Below, one piece after another: positions 34,714 through 43,393 of a stretch of 64,000 bases of DNA. The notes below the pieces were generated by a model. The model had not been told where the DNA came from. It did not search any database and saw only the letters and a list, made by a program, of their open reading frames with translations. The DNA is from JANXUR01 sp038229415 (lineage in GTDB: Bacteria; Acidobacteriota; Terriglobia; Terriglobales; Acidobacteriaceae): positions 124,001 to 188,000 of the forward strand of contig JBBROM010000008.1 in NCBI GenBank assembly GCA_038229415.1. The letters are read 5' to 3'. The first letter of the stretch is position 1. Each line of letters starts with the position of its first letter. A program made the position numbers and the translations under genes.

Positions 34714-35543
34714 CGTGCGATCTCCGGCACAAAGAACTCGCCACGTCCGATGATGCGCGCGGGGCCTTGCAGAAAAACTTCGCCTTCCCAGCGCACGGTT
34801 TGCGCTCCACCCGGGCCGATTACCTGCACAGGCGAGTGGCAATGCCCAGCGCTGATGGCGGCAACGGCGGAGGCGCAGGACCCAGTTCCTGATGAGAGCG
34901 TCTCGCCCGCGCCGCGCTCGAAGAATCGCACTTCCACGGAGTGGCGGTCGAGGACGTGAACAAAGTCAATATTCACACCCTGCGGAAAATCCGGCTGGGA
35001 TTGAATTGATGCGCCGAGCGTTTGCCAGTCTGCGAGAAACTCCTGCACAAACACCACATATTGCGGATTGCCCATGGAGAGCCGCGTTCCATGCACCGGG
35101 CGCTGCTGATTCCCTTGCGTCAGTGAAAGCGTAAGCGCATCTTCTAACTTCGGCATGCCCATATTCGACTCGAACGCAAAGTCCCAGCCAGTGCGCGAAG
35201 TGAGGGTGCAAGTTTTGACGCCCGCTGCTGTCTGCACGCGCACCCTATTTAACTTGTGCTGATCCACTAGCCACGCGGCGACGCAGCGCGTGCCATTCCC
35301 CGACACTTCGGCTTCGCTGCCGTCGGCGTTGATGAGCACGGCACGAACATCGCTGTCGGCGTCCGGAAACATCCACTCCACACCGTCGGCTCCGATACCG
35401 TTATGGCGGTCGCAAAGCACGCGAGACAACGCAGCCAGTTCGTCCTGAGCAGCGGGCGCGAACTCCGCATCAATCAGCAGAAAGTCATTGCCACAGCCTG
35501 CGGCCTTCACAAATGGAATTAGAGAGTGGGATGGACTCGGCAC
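34710..35543 (-). CDS. dapF: Diaminopimelate epimerase
   Basis: A 277-residue PLP-independent epimerase converting LL- to meso-diaminopimelate for lysine and peptidoglycan. The two catalytic cysteines are in SGNGTRCVAAW and GTGSCASAV. The start is a GTG at 35543, three bases after the mgtC stop, opening with SLIPFVKAAGCGNDF as in the family. Its 3' end overlaps the ldcA start. Together with mpl and ldcA this forms a cell-wall precursor and recycling cluster. Confidence 0.96.
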   Translation of the reverse strand: MPSPSHSLIPFVKAAGCGNDFLLIDAEFAPAAQDELAALSRVLCDRHNGIGADGVEWMFPDADSDVRAVLINADGSEAEVSGNGTRCVAAWLVDQHKLNRVRVQTAAGVKTCTLTSRTGWDFAFESNMGMPKLEDALTLSLTQGNQQRPVHGTRLSMGNPQYVVFVQEFLADWQTLGASIQSQPDFPQGVNIDFVHVLDRHSVEVRFFERGAGETLSSGTGSCASAVAAISAGHCHSPVQVIGPGGAQTVRWEGEVFLQGPARIIGRGEFFVPEIAR

Positions 35544-35546
35544 GCG

Positions 35547-36242
35547 CTACTCACTCTCCCTGCGTCCCACCGCGTTGGCGTTGCCAAATACTGACGATTG
35601 CTTGAGCCGAGCCAGCAACCGCACCTGCTCGCGGTGTGTCCCTTCCACGGTAAATTGCATCCGCCAGTGCTCGGGCGTCTGCGCCGGCGCAAACTCGGTC
35701 ATCAGCTTGTGATCGCTTTCCAGAATCGCATTCACTTCCGTGCTGATCACCTCTACGCTACTGCCGGTCACTTCATAAATCGTTCTCAGATTGCGCAGAT
35801 TGAGTTCCACTTCCAGCCATCCCACCACCACTAAGGCCAGCAAGACCAGCAATGTCGCGAAAATAGCGGTGGTGTACAAGCCTGCACCGGCAGCCATGCC
35901 CACCGCAGCCACCACGAACACGGTAGATGCAGTGGTGAGACCCGACACCGAGCCACGCTCGTGCAGGATCGCACCAGCACCCAGAAATCCAATGCCGGTG
36001 ATGACCTGTGCCGCGATGCGTGTCGGATCTTGATGCCCGGGCAGTGCGAGCTGCTCACTCAAAGTGGTGAACAAAGCAGCCCCGAAGCAGATAAACATGT
36101 TGGTTCGGATCCCCGCGGGACGCCGCCGCCAACTGCGCTCCACGCCGATAACTCCGCCGAGCACCGCCGCCAACAACAAGCGCGGCACTGTCGCAGACAA
36201 CACTTGCGACATATCACTCAGCATGTCAGTCCCTGCAGCCAT
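35547..36242 (-). CDS. MgtC/SapB family membrane protein
   Basis: A 231-residue protein. The N-terminal MgtC domain has about five membrane segments with the signature GVERSWRRRPAGIRTNM and GIGFLGAGAI followed by GLTTASTVFVVAAVGMAAG. The C-terminal 70 residues form a soluble ACT-like domain. MgtC homologues act in Mg2+ starvation and regulate ATP synthase in pathogens; in soil bacteria the role is unclear. The ATG at 36242 is chosen over a GTG one codon earlier; a later ATG with AGGGA before it is also possible. It leads the mgtC-dapF-ldcA unit. Confidence 0.88.
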   Translation of the reverse strand: MAAGTDMLSDMSQVLSATVPRLLLAAVLGGVIGVERSWRRRPAGIRTNMFICFGAALFTTLSEQLALPGHQDPTRIAAQVITGIGFLGAGAILHERGSVSGLTTASTVFVVAAVGMAAGAGLYTTAIFATLLVLLALVVVGWLEVELNLRNLRTIYEVTGSSVEVISTEVNAILESDHKLMTEFAPAQTPEHWRMQFTVEGTHREQVRLLARLKQSSVFGNANAVGRRESE

Positions 36243-36327
36243 CACAGTCTCTCTGTTGCGAATCTTTCTGAATCAGGTAGCTCTGCCTTGCGCCTTGATG
36301 GTGCAACACCCTTCGAGCTTCAGCGCG

Positions 36328-36336
36328 ATTCTAGCA
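36328..36336 (-). promoter_or_regulatory. Extended -10 element of mgtC
   Basis: TGcTAGAAT on the minus strand, about 85 bases upstream of the mgtC start. No -35 hexamer at standard spacing, which is acceptable for an extended -10 promoter. Confidence 0.4.
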
Positions 36337-36374
36337 CTGTCCCTGCTATCGCGAGCACATCGCGGACGTGCAGT

Positions 36375-38105
36375 CTATTCGTGGACTTGGGAGGCACGTG
36401 CCGCGTAAAGCGTCGCCGTCGGCCAGCCGGGGGAAGCGGCTGTCCCAACCGATTCAATCGTCTTCAACGCGGCGAGGTGGTGCGCGCGCGCGCTGGCATC
36501 CACGGGGTCGCCCGCAAACCCGATGGCGTAGTCCACCTCGGACGCAGGATTGGCGAGCGCCCTTTGCCAGAGACTCCCGTCTCGCGTGTCTTCGTAAATG
36601 AAGTCCCGAAAGTTCCGTCCTGATTCCTGCACCGCGCGCCCCTGCAAGGCCACAGCCATCAAGATCCTCGAATTGAGAGGTAATGCGGCGATGGCAGCTG
36701 CGACCCGCTCATCCATGGTGCGCCACGCAGGCCAGGCATCGGCAGCTTCGCGATAACATACGGGTGCCGAATAGGAGTTGCCGATGGGTATCAGAATCAC
36801 GCCGAGCAGCAGAACAGCCGGCCAGGCGTCGGCCAATTTGCCAAATACGCGGACCGGAAATCGAAACTGCCACAGCCATACCGACGCCCAAGCGAGCCCT
36901 ACCGCCAGCGCAGGGATCAGCTCGACGCCGTAGCGGACGTTGTACAGATTTCCGCCACTGCTGCCCGGCACGTACACAGGTACATTGCCATAGGCGATGG
37001 AAAGCGCATAAAACGGCAGCGGCAGCCACAACAGCCAAGCCACGGAACCGCGACGATGACCCGCCGTCCACACCGCACCTGCGAGCGCAAGAACCCATCC
37101 GCTCACCAGAAATATTCCTTGAGAAAAGTTCGCGTATGCCGCCTGTAGGTACACCAAGCCCGCCAGCAGTAAGTGCCCATCGCCCGGATGATGCGGGTCT
37201 CCCAACGCCAACATGCGTTGCTGAATCGCCTTCGCCGAATAAGGACCGTTTGCGAATTCCAGCGGATTCCCGTAGATGATCCAATTCAGGCCGAGCCACA
37301 GCAAACCCGCACCGGCAATCAGGTCGAACGCCGAAATCCAAGTTCCCAGTGCACGGAACCACTGTACTGGCGCGTTCGCGGACGAGCGTGATGCAGCCGC
37401 CGCGCGCAGAGTTATCACTAGGCCCCAGGCTCCGAAGAAGGGCGCGAAGAACCAGAAGTCGTAGCGGGTAAGCACCCCTAACGCCAAGCAGGCCGCGCAA
37501 TACATCAGGCTTCTGCCGCTATTTCGGTCGGTTGTCCCTTGGAGGCCGCTGCGAAAATGAAACTCCGCCAGCCAAACCACTGCCCAGACGAACAGAGCAA
37601 GGCTCAACGTCTCCGACATTGCACTTGATTGCAGATACAACAGATTTGGATTGCATAGAAAGGCAGCGAGGCCTGTCCATGCGCCCAGCCGCGCCGTGCG
37701 TGGCGGATAGCCGGATCGCTCCAGGCCGCGACTCGCTAAACGAAATACGCCCGCAGCCCCCAGTATGAATGCAGCCATCGAGGGCAGCGATGCGAGCGCG
37801 CCGGTGCGCCACGCCCAGTCGTTGATTACTAGGGGAATCAGCAGTAGCTTGGGCAGCGGCAGCCACACTCCGCCGATTTGCAGAATCCCGGGAGTGAGCG
37901 AATCGAATACGCGCCGCGCCTGATTGATGCGGGCCGTGGCGTCACCGTAGAGCATGATCTCGCCGCGTACATAGAACCAGAAGAAGGCAGCGATAGAGAC
38001 AACCGACGAAAAAAGCAGCACCCAGAAGGAATCGCGATTCTTCGAAGCGAAGCCATCCCAGTTCGAGGTGCGAGCGTCGTTCACCTTGGGCGGAGGTTTA
38101 TTCAA
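36375..38105 (-). CDS. Membrane glycosyltransferase, GT39/ArnT-like
   Basis: A 576-residue integral membrane protein with around ten or more hydrophobic segments spread along its length (for example FWVLLFSSVVSIAAFFWFYV near the N-terminus), the plan of polyprenyl-phosphate sugar transferases. The first periplasmic loop has a GDATARINQARRVFDS stretch, where the catalytic Asp normally lies. Substrate unknown. The TTG start at 38105 overlaps the PfkB gene by eight bases without a clear ribosome site, so the true start may be a GTG further in. It would glycosylate an envelope lipid or protein. Confidence 0.78.
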   Translation of the reverse strand: MNKPPPKVNDARTSNWDGFASKNRDSFWVLLFSSVVSIAAFFWFYVRGEIMLYGDATARINQARRVFDSLTPGILQIGGVWLPLPKLLLIPLVINDWAWRTGALASLPSMAAFILGAAGVFRLASRGLERSGYPPRTARLGAWTGLAAFLCNPNLLYLQSSAMSETLSLALFVWAVVWLAEFHFRSGLQGTTDRNSGRSLMYCAACLALGVLTRYDFWFFAPFFGAWGLVITLRAAAASRSSANAPVQWFRALGTWISAFDLIAGAGLLWLGLNWIIYGNPLEFANGPYSAKAIQQRMLALGDPHHPGDGHLLLAGLVYLQAAYANFSQGIFLVSGWVLALAGAVWTAGHRRGSVAWLLWLPLPFYALSIAYGNVPVYVPGSSGGNLYNVRYGVELIPALAVGLAWASVWLWQFRFPVRVFGKLADAWPAVLLLGVILIPIGNSYSAPVCYREAADAWPAWRTMDERVAAAIAALPLNSRILMAVALQGRAVQESGRNFRDFIYEDTRDGSLWQRALANPASEVDYAIGFAGDPVDASARAHHLAALKTIESVGTAASPGWPTATLYAARASQVHE

Positions 38106-39021
38106 GATGCGTCAGTTCGCGGAAGATCTCGAAGCGCTCGTCAATTTCTTCTCGGCTGAGCGATTGCAAACGTTCCGTGCCAAAGCGCTCCACTGCGAAC
38201 GATCCCATCACGCCGCCATAGAACATGGCACGTTTGAATACCTCGCGGTTCATCTCGCCCTGCGAAGCGATGTAGCCCATAAATCCGCCGGCAAACGAGT
38301 CGCCAGCTCCGGTGGGATCCTGCACTTCTGCCAACGGCAGAGTCGGCGCGCGGAAGGGGTGGCGTCCGATGCCGAACGAACCTTCGCGGAAGAACACAGT
38401 TGCGCCGTATTCCCCGTGTTTGATGACCAGCGCCTTGGGGCCCATCGCCAGAATTTTTTGCGCGGCTCGCATCAGGTTCGGATCCTCGCCCAGCATCTTG
38501 GCTTCGCCGTCGTTGATCAGCAGCACATCCACTAACTGCAAGGTCTCGCCCAGTTCTTGCCGCGCACTGCTGATCCAGTAATTCATGGTGTCGCAGCCAG
38601 TAAGCCAGGCATCTTTCATAGTGCGGCGCACCTGCGCCTGATTCGCTGGCGTCATATTGGCGAGGAAAAGGAAATTGCTGTCGAGATAAGCGTCAGGTAT
38701 TTTGGGATTGAACTCGGCCAATACATTGAGTTCAGTAAAGGTTGTCTTGGCCTCATTCAAATTGGCCGTGTAGTCACCGCCCCACCGAAACGTCTGGCCT
38801 GAAGTCCTCTCAATGCCCCGCGTATCCACCTTACGATTGGTAAGGACTGCCTCGTGCTCGGCGGTAAAGTCCGCGCCAGCAACTGCCACCACACGAACCT
38901 CAGTAAAGTAACTCGCCGAAAGAGCAAAATAAGTCACCGAGCCGCCGAGAATGTTCTCGCGCTTGCCGGATGGAGTAACAATAGTGTCTAGTCCGATAGT
39001 GCCAACTGCAAGAATGCTCAT
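38098..39021 (-). CDS. PfkB family sugar/nucleoside kinase
   Basis: A 307-residue ribokinase-fold kinase. The anion-hole signature DPTGAGDSFAGGFMGY lies near the C-terminus with Asp as catalytic base; the N-terminal ILGGSVTYFALSAS is the substrate region. The exact substrate is not predictable: adenosine, ribose and other sugars are possible. It lies five bases downstream of mtnP, so it may act on methylthioadenosine salvage products such as a methylthioribose or ribose derivative. That pairing is inference. Confidence 0.88.
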   Translation of the reverse strand: MSILAVGTIGLDTIVTPSGKRENILGGSVTYFALSASYFTEVRVVAVAGADFTAEHEAVLTNRKVDTRGIERTSGQTFRWGGDYTANLNEAKTTFTELNVLAEFNPKIPDAYLDSNFLFLANMTPANQAQVRRTMKDAWLTGCDTMNYWISSARQELGETLQLVDVLLINDGEAKMLGEDPNLMRAAQKILAMGPKALVIKHGEYGATVFFREGSFGIGRHPFRAPTLPLAEVQDPTGAGDSFAGGFMGYIASQGEMNREVFKRAMFYGGVMGSFAVERFGTERLQSLSREEIDERFEIFRELTHLE

Positions 39022-39026
39022 GATCT

Positions 39027-39887
39027 CTACAGGTACTTTCCTAAAATCAACTTTATTTTTTCTTTCGTCGCGGCTGGAATCGTACTCTTATCGGTGAGCA
39101 TGGCGAACTGCAGCGCACTGCTGCACTTACAACTTGCTGTGGCTGGCATGGCGGCGACAGATTGGCGCACTACTTCCTGTGCATTGGCTGCATTCTGGTG
39201 GAGCACAGCTACTATTTGATCAATGGTCACGGCATCATGTTCAGGATGCCAGCAGTCGTAATCGGTGACCATCGCGATAGTGACGTAGCATATCTCGGCT
39301 TCGCGAGCGAGCTTGGCCTCCTGCAGGTTGGTCATGCCAATTACGTCCGCGCCCCAACTGCGGTAGACGTTCGACTCGGCCTTGGTGGAAAACTGCGGCC
39401 CTTCCATGCAAACATAAGTGCCGCCGCGCTTACCCACTACCTTCGCCGTCTTGCATGCGCCTTCGACTAACTCGGCCAGCTCGGGGCACACCGGATCGCC
39501 GAATGAAATGTGTGCGACCACGCCCTCTCCGAAGAAAGTGGAGATGCGTTGCTTGGTGCGGTCGTAGAACTGATCTGGGATTACGAAGTCGGTCGGCTTG
39601 TGCTCTTCTTTGAGCGACCCGACGGCCGAAACGCTCAAAATGCGCTCGACACCGAGCTGCTTCATGCCGTGAATATTGGCGCGGAAGTTGAGTTCGGTGG
39701 GCAGGATGCGATGGCCGCGACCGTGACGCGCCAGGAACGCGACCTTCCTGCCTTCCAGCGTGCCAACGGTGTACGCGTCCGACGGCTCTCCGAACGGGGT
39801 TTGCAGCCTGACCTCTTGCGCGTCCGTCACGCCCGGCATCGAGTACAGTCCGCTACCGCCAATAATGCCAATCTCTGCTTGCGACAA
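39027..39887 (-). CDS. mtnP: S-methyl-5'-thioadenosine phosphorylase
   Basis: A 286-residue trimeric purine phosphorylase that splits methylthioadenosine into adenine and methylthioribose-1-phosphate. Motifs GIIGGSGLY, FGEPSDAY, RHGRGHRILPTELNFRANI, MEGPQFSTKAE and GMTNLQEAKLARE are intact. The TTG at 39887 is chosen because GGAGG sits five bases upstream and it yields the normal short N-terminus; a GTG four codons earlier is the alternative. It is followed by a PfkB kinase. A TATAAT hexamer is about 66 bases upstream. Confidence 0.95.
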   Translation of the reverse strand: MSQAEIGIIGGSGLYSMPGVTDAQEVRLQTPFGEPSDAYTVGTLEGRKVAFLARHGRGHRILPTELNFRANIHGMKQLGVERILSVSAVGSLKEEHKPTDFVIPDQFYDRTKQRISTFFGEGVVAHISFGDPVCPELAELVEGACKTAKVVGKRGGTYVCMEGPQFSTKAESNVYRSWGADVIGMTNLQEAKLAREAEICYVTIAMVTDYDCWHPEHDAVTIDQIVAVLHQNAANAQEVVRQSVAAMPATASCKCSSALQFAMLTDKSTIPAATKEKIKLILGKYL

Positions 39888-39953
39888 ATACGCCTCCACA
39901 CAGCCCGTTTACAAAAAAGTTTAGGCGCTGCATTCAAAAGTAATGAACTAAAA

Positions 39954-39959
39954 ATTATA
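39954..39959 (-). promoter_or_regulatory. -10 hexamer of mtnP
   Basis: A perfect TATAAT on the minus strand in the gap after the HExxH gene, giving a leader of about 60 bases. No good -35 hexamer at normal spacing. Confidence 0.4.
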
Positions 39960-39970
39960 GCGGAGAGCGC

Positions 39971-41575
39971 TCAATGCCCTGCCGATACGCTCGCCGCAGA
40001 ACTCACAGCGCTCAATCCAGCCGCATGATGCAGCGCTGCGCGCAGTTCGTTGGCCGTCGCCTCGTCGAACCCTTCCAGGGCGAAGACGAATGTGCCTTGC
40101 ACTTCGAGCGTCGCGATTCCCTCTTCGGTCGTCCAGCGGCGAATCGGCGAATCTTGCGGCACAGTTTTATCCGGCTGAGCGTTGGTATAACGCTGGCCGA
40201 GGCCACGGGCGTAGACGTCGGCGAAGTCACGCGCGGCGGCTTCATCCTTCCACTGTGAAGCAAAGATCAGATTCAGGCGATCTTTGGCAACAGGCGGGGC
40301 AACGGGTGACTCGCCCAGCTGGGCCAGCGGACGCACGGCGAAATAATACCCACCGCGCCAGCCTGCGGCTACGCGGTCGGCTGTGGCTGCATCGGCATAC
40401 TGCTTGGCCAGAAGGTGTGCGTCGAACTCGCCGATGGCACCGGCATCGTAGCGCTCGAACTTGCCGTGCAGAATGGGCGAAAACCTTGCCAGTGCCATAG
40501 GTACAATTCGCTCTCCACGTGCGAATGCCTCGGGATTCATCACATCATGCGAAGTTTCTGGCGGTGTGCGATAGGGCTCCCGGAAGGCTCGCTCCTTCTG
40601 CTGCTTCGTCATGGCAATGTGTTGGGCATCGCCCTTCGCTGCATCCTTGCCGCCGTCGCGCTCATGCTGAAGCAGGTAGCGCGCGAAGTCCAGACCGTAG
40701 AAATAGGGAAACGTCAGCGAATCTTTCAAGAACAACGGCGTTTCTGCCATCGCAATAGATTGGTCGCTGGTTTCCATACTGTGCTTCATGGCGTCCACCA
40801 GAGAGGGCGAGTCAGCGACGCTGGTGCCTTCGTCGCGCAGAAAGTAGTCCATCATCACGACCATCGCCTGACCTTCCACTACGGCTTCACGAGCGCCTCC
40901 GCGCTCGTCGGCGGCGACTTCGGCTTCGGTCACGTCGAGCTGCGAAGCAGGTGGATCGGGCGACGCTTCTTTCTCGTACTTCAGCAGGTTGAAGTTCTGA
41001 TCTTGAATGGCGTGCGTCAACTCATGTGCCACGACCGACTCTTGCTGATCGAGCGGCACCCAGTCCAGCAGATTCACGGTTTTGGTTTTGGGATCGTAGT
41101 AGGCGGCCACTTGATCTTGCAGCAGCTTTACAAACGCTTTGTGCAGATCGAACTCGCGAGGGATCAATCCGAACTTTTTTAGCACGAGCTGGCTGCGTTC
41201 CAGGCGCTTGGCGGATTCGTCCTTGTTCAACTGTGTCTCGACATAGTTCGCCACTTCCTGACGGGTGACGATGCGCTTCTGGATCGGCCCCTTCATAGGC
41301 AGGCCCGTGTCTTCCGACACAAACGTGAAGATGCGATCCACTTCCTCGAAAAGCTGCTTCGTCTCCTCCGGAGAGATGTGGTAGTCCTTGTCTGGAGCGG
41401 CGGCAGCGGGCTTTTTCGAGGCAGAGTCACTCGAGGCATTTGGCTGAGTTGGGTTCGCCGGTGCCGCCGAGGGTGACGTCGCCGAAGTCTGGGCTACAAC
41501 GTCCAGAGAAGACGACAAAGCAAGCCACAACAACAGCACGAGGCTAGAGGCAAAGAGCTTTCGACAAAATTCCAT
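39971..41575 (-). CDS. Secreted HExxH zinc metallopeptidase-like protein
   Basis: A 534-residue exported protein of unknown role. A signal peptide (FASSLVLLLWLALSSSLDVVAQ) is followed by a disordered Ala/Ser/Pro stretch to about residue 65. The core has VVAHELTHAIQDQ, an HExxH zinc site, preceded by AAYYDPKTKTVNLLD, a layout seen in other gluzincin-like proteins; a third zinc ligand cannot be placed with confidence, though the EVAADERGGAREAVVEGQA segment contains candidate Glu residues. The last 150 residues are soluble alpha/beta. It is divergent from the gcvT-like gene. I could not match a named family. Confidence 0.83.
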   Translation of the reverse strand: MEFCRKLFASSLVLLLWLALSSSLDVVAQTSATSPSAAPANPTQPNASSDSASKKPAAAAPDKDYHISPEETKQLFEEVDRIFTFVSEDTGLPMKGPIQKRIVTRQEVANYVETQLNKDESAKRLERSQLVLKKFGLIPREFDLHKAFVKLLQDQVAAYYDPKTKTVNLLDWVPLDQQESVVAHELTHAIQDQNFNLLKYEKEASPDPPASQLDVTEAEVAADERGGAREAVVEGQAMVVMMDYFLRDEGTSVADSPSLVDAMKHSMETSDQSIAMAETPLFLKDSLTFPYFYGLDFARYLLQHERDGGKDAAKGDAQHIAMTKQQKERAFREPYRTPPETSHDVMNPEAFARGERIVPMALARFSPILHGKFERYDAGAIGEFDAHLLAKQYADAATADRVAAGWRGGYYFAVRPLAQLGESPVAPPVAKDRLNLIFASQWKDEAAARDFADVYARGLGQRYTNAQPDKTVPQDSPIRRWTTEEGIATLEVQGTFVFALEGFDEATANELRAALHHAAGLSAVSSAASVSAGH

Positions 41576-41645
41576 ACTGTTTAGACGTTACACCAGTGCA
41601 ATTGGGATCTGCCGCACGAGCAGGACAGCGTTCAGGGGCACAAAA

Positions 41646-41673
41646 TTGGGACGGGTCGCCGTGCGGATATAAT
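41646..41673 (+). promoter_or_regulatory. Promoter of the ygfZ-like gene
   Basis: TTGGGA, a 16-base spacer, then a perfect TATAAT; a start about 7 bases on would leave roughly 10 bases before the ATG at 41689. It probably drives the ygfZ-DUF1844-MBL-ribF genes. Confidence 0.5.
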
Positions 41674-41688
41674 CTAGAGAGTCTACGA

Positions 41689-42750
41689 ATGTCTACTCAG
41701 CCCACAATCACAGACGCACCCTCGGCACAAACCCGCTATTGTGGCGTACCGGCCACAGCTGTGTATACCAACGTGCGCGAGGAGTTCGCTGCGTTGGCCA
41801 GCGGGTGCGGCCTTACTGACGCCACTTGGCGCACGGGATGGACTGTTACAGGAGAAGATCGGTCGCGCTGGCTCAACGGCATGTTGACCAACAATGTGCG
41901 GGACTTGGCAGAAGGCCACGGCGTTTACGGATTTTTTCTGGACCCGAAGGGCCATGTGCAAGGCGATGCGCATTGCTGGAATCTGGGCGATCGCTGTCTG
42001 CTTATGACCAATGCCGCACAGAAGGAAAAGCTGTTCGCTTTTCTCGATCACTACATCATCATGGATGATGTGACACTGACCGACGCGGAAGGCATGTGGA
42101 CTTCGCTCATCGTGACCGGGCCGAAAGCTCTAACGGTGCTGGCAATGCTGGGCCTGCCCGCCGCTGCGCTGGAGCCGCTGTCAGGTGAGCGCGCAGAGTG
42201 GAACGGTGCACCGCTCTTGGTGACACGCACGGACGCTCGAATCGGTACACAGTTTGAGATATGGCTTCAGCCCGACCAGAAGACTGCGTTCTGGCAGGCG
42301 ATGATGGAACAATCTGCCACGCCCGTCGGAAGCGAGGCTTACGAGATGTGGCGCATCGCCAACGGCATTCCTCTCTATGGTGCCGACATCCGTGAACGCG
42401 ACCTGCCGCAGGAGATCAATCAGGATCAGCGAGCGCTGCACTTTACCAAAGGCTGCTACATCGGACAAGAGATTGTGGAGCGCATCCGTTCACGGGGGCA
42501 GGTGCATCGCGAGTTTACGGGATTCACTGTGGCGGGGGAACTACCTGCGCCCGGAACTCCGAGCGCGACCATTAGCCTGGAAGGCCGGGATATAGGCGAG
42601 ATCACTTCTGTCGCGGCACTTCCGCTGGCCGACGGGGATCGGACGGTTGCGCTCGGCTACCTCCGGCGCAAGTCTGCTGCCAGTGGCACAACATTTGAGA
42701 TTACGGGTGCGACGCTCACCGTTGCGCCACCACCCTTTGAAGTTACTTAA
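41689..42750 (+). CDS. ygfZ: YgfZ/GcvT folate-binding protein
   Basis: A 353-residue protein of the aminomethyltransferase fold. The YgfZ signature KGCYIGQE with its Cys, then RIRSRGQVHREF, marks the iron-sulfur-cluster maintenance branch, not true GcvT. YgfZ uses tetrahydrofolate to help repair or assemble some FeS enzymes. The frame opens further upstream at 41596, but the ATG at 41689 follows a good promoter and gives the proper N-terminus. Downstream are DUF1844, an MBL hydrolase and ribF on the same strand. Confidence 0.9.
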   Translation: MSTQPTITDAPSAQTRYCGVPATAVYTNVREEFAALASGCGLTDATWRTGWTVTGEDRSRWLNGMLTNNVRDLAEGHGVYGFFLDPKGHVQGDAHCWNLGDRCLLMTNAAQKEKLFAFLDHYIIMDDVTLTDAEGMWTSLIVTGPKALTVLAMLGLPAAALEPLSGERAEWNGAPLLVTRTDARIGTQFEIWLQPDQKTAFWQAMMEQSATPVGSEAYEMWRIANGIPLYGADIRERDLPQEINQDQRALHFTKGCYIGQEIVERIRSRGQVHREFTGFTVAGELPAPGTPSATISLEGRDIGEITSVAALPLADGDRTVALGYLRRKSAASGTTFEITGATLTVAPPPFEVT

Positions 42751-42784
42751 AAACGAAGTTCACTAAGGTTTAAAGGAATCTGCT

Positions 42785-43372
42785 ATGCCGAGAGATCGCG
42801 AAGAAGAATCTGGATTTGTAGTGAACGACCGCCGCAAGTTTACGGTGGAAGGCGAGGTGCGCCCGGATGCACCGAGCAACGCGCCCGCGGAAGAAAAAAC
42901 TCCTGTGGCCGTTGCGACCGCCGCTCCCGCAGTCGCCGAAGAAGCGCCGGCCGTGGACGCTGAGCCTGAGGTTCCTGAACCCACCGCAGAAGAGCACGCC
43001 GCTTCCGAAGACGCTTACCACCAGAGCAATACGGCCTTCGATCGTGTGATTGAGAAAGAGATCGGTGCCGCTGGCATGGGTGATTTGAAGATGAGCTTCG
43101 AACGCCTGATCGGCTCGATGCATATGACCGGACTGATGCAACTTGGCCTGGTTTACCAGCGCAACGCGCAGCCGAAGGTGGATATCCTGAGCGCGCGCCA
43201 GACGATTGATACGCTGGCGATTCTGTACGAAAAGACCACGGGCAATGTGACCGAAAATGAAGAGGCAATGATGCGCAATAGCCTTTACGAATTGCGCATG
43301 GCTTATTTGGAGGTGGGCGACGCGCTCGCGCGGCAGGCGCAAGCTGGCCCCAAGGGGGTTGTCGGCGTCTAG
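42785..43372 (+). CDS. DUF1844 domain protein
   Basis: A 195-residue protein. The first 80 residues are acidic, Pro/Ala-rich and probably disordered. The C-terminal DUF1844 domain has FERLIGSMHMTGLMQLGLVY and ARQTIDTLAILYEKTTGNVT, the signature of the family. Its function is unknown. AGGAA lies about eight bases before the ATG. Small genes of this family are common in Acidobacteriota and delta-proteobacteria. Confidence 0.85.
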   Translation: MPRDREEESGFVVNDRRKFTVEGEVRPDAPSNAPAEEKTPVAVATAAPAVAEEAPAVDAEPEVPEPTAEEHAASEDAYHQSNTAFDRVIEKEIGAAGMGDLKMSFERLIGSMHMTGLMQLGLVYQRNAQPKVDILSARQTIDTLAILYEKTTGNVTENEEAMMRNSLYELRMAYLEVGDALARQAQAGPKGVVGV

Positions 43373-43393
43373 CCATTACGCGCCGAGCAGCAC

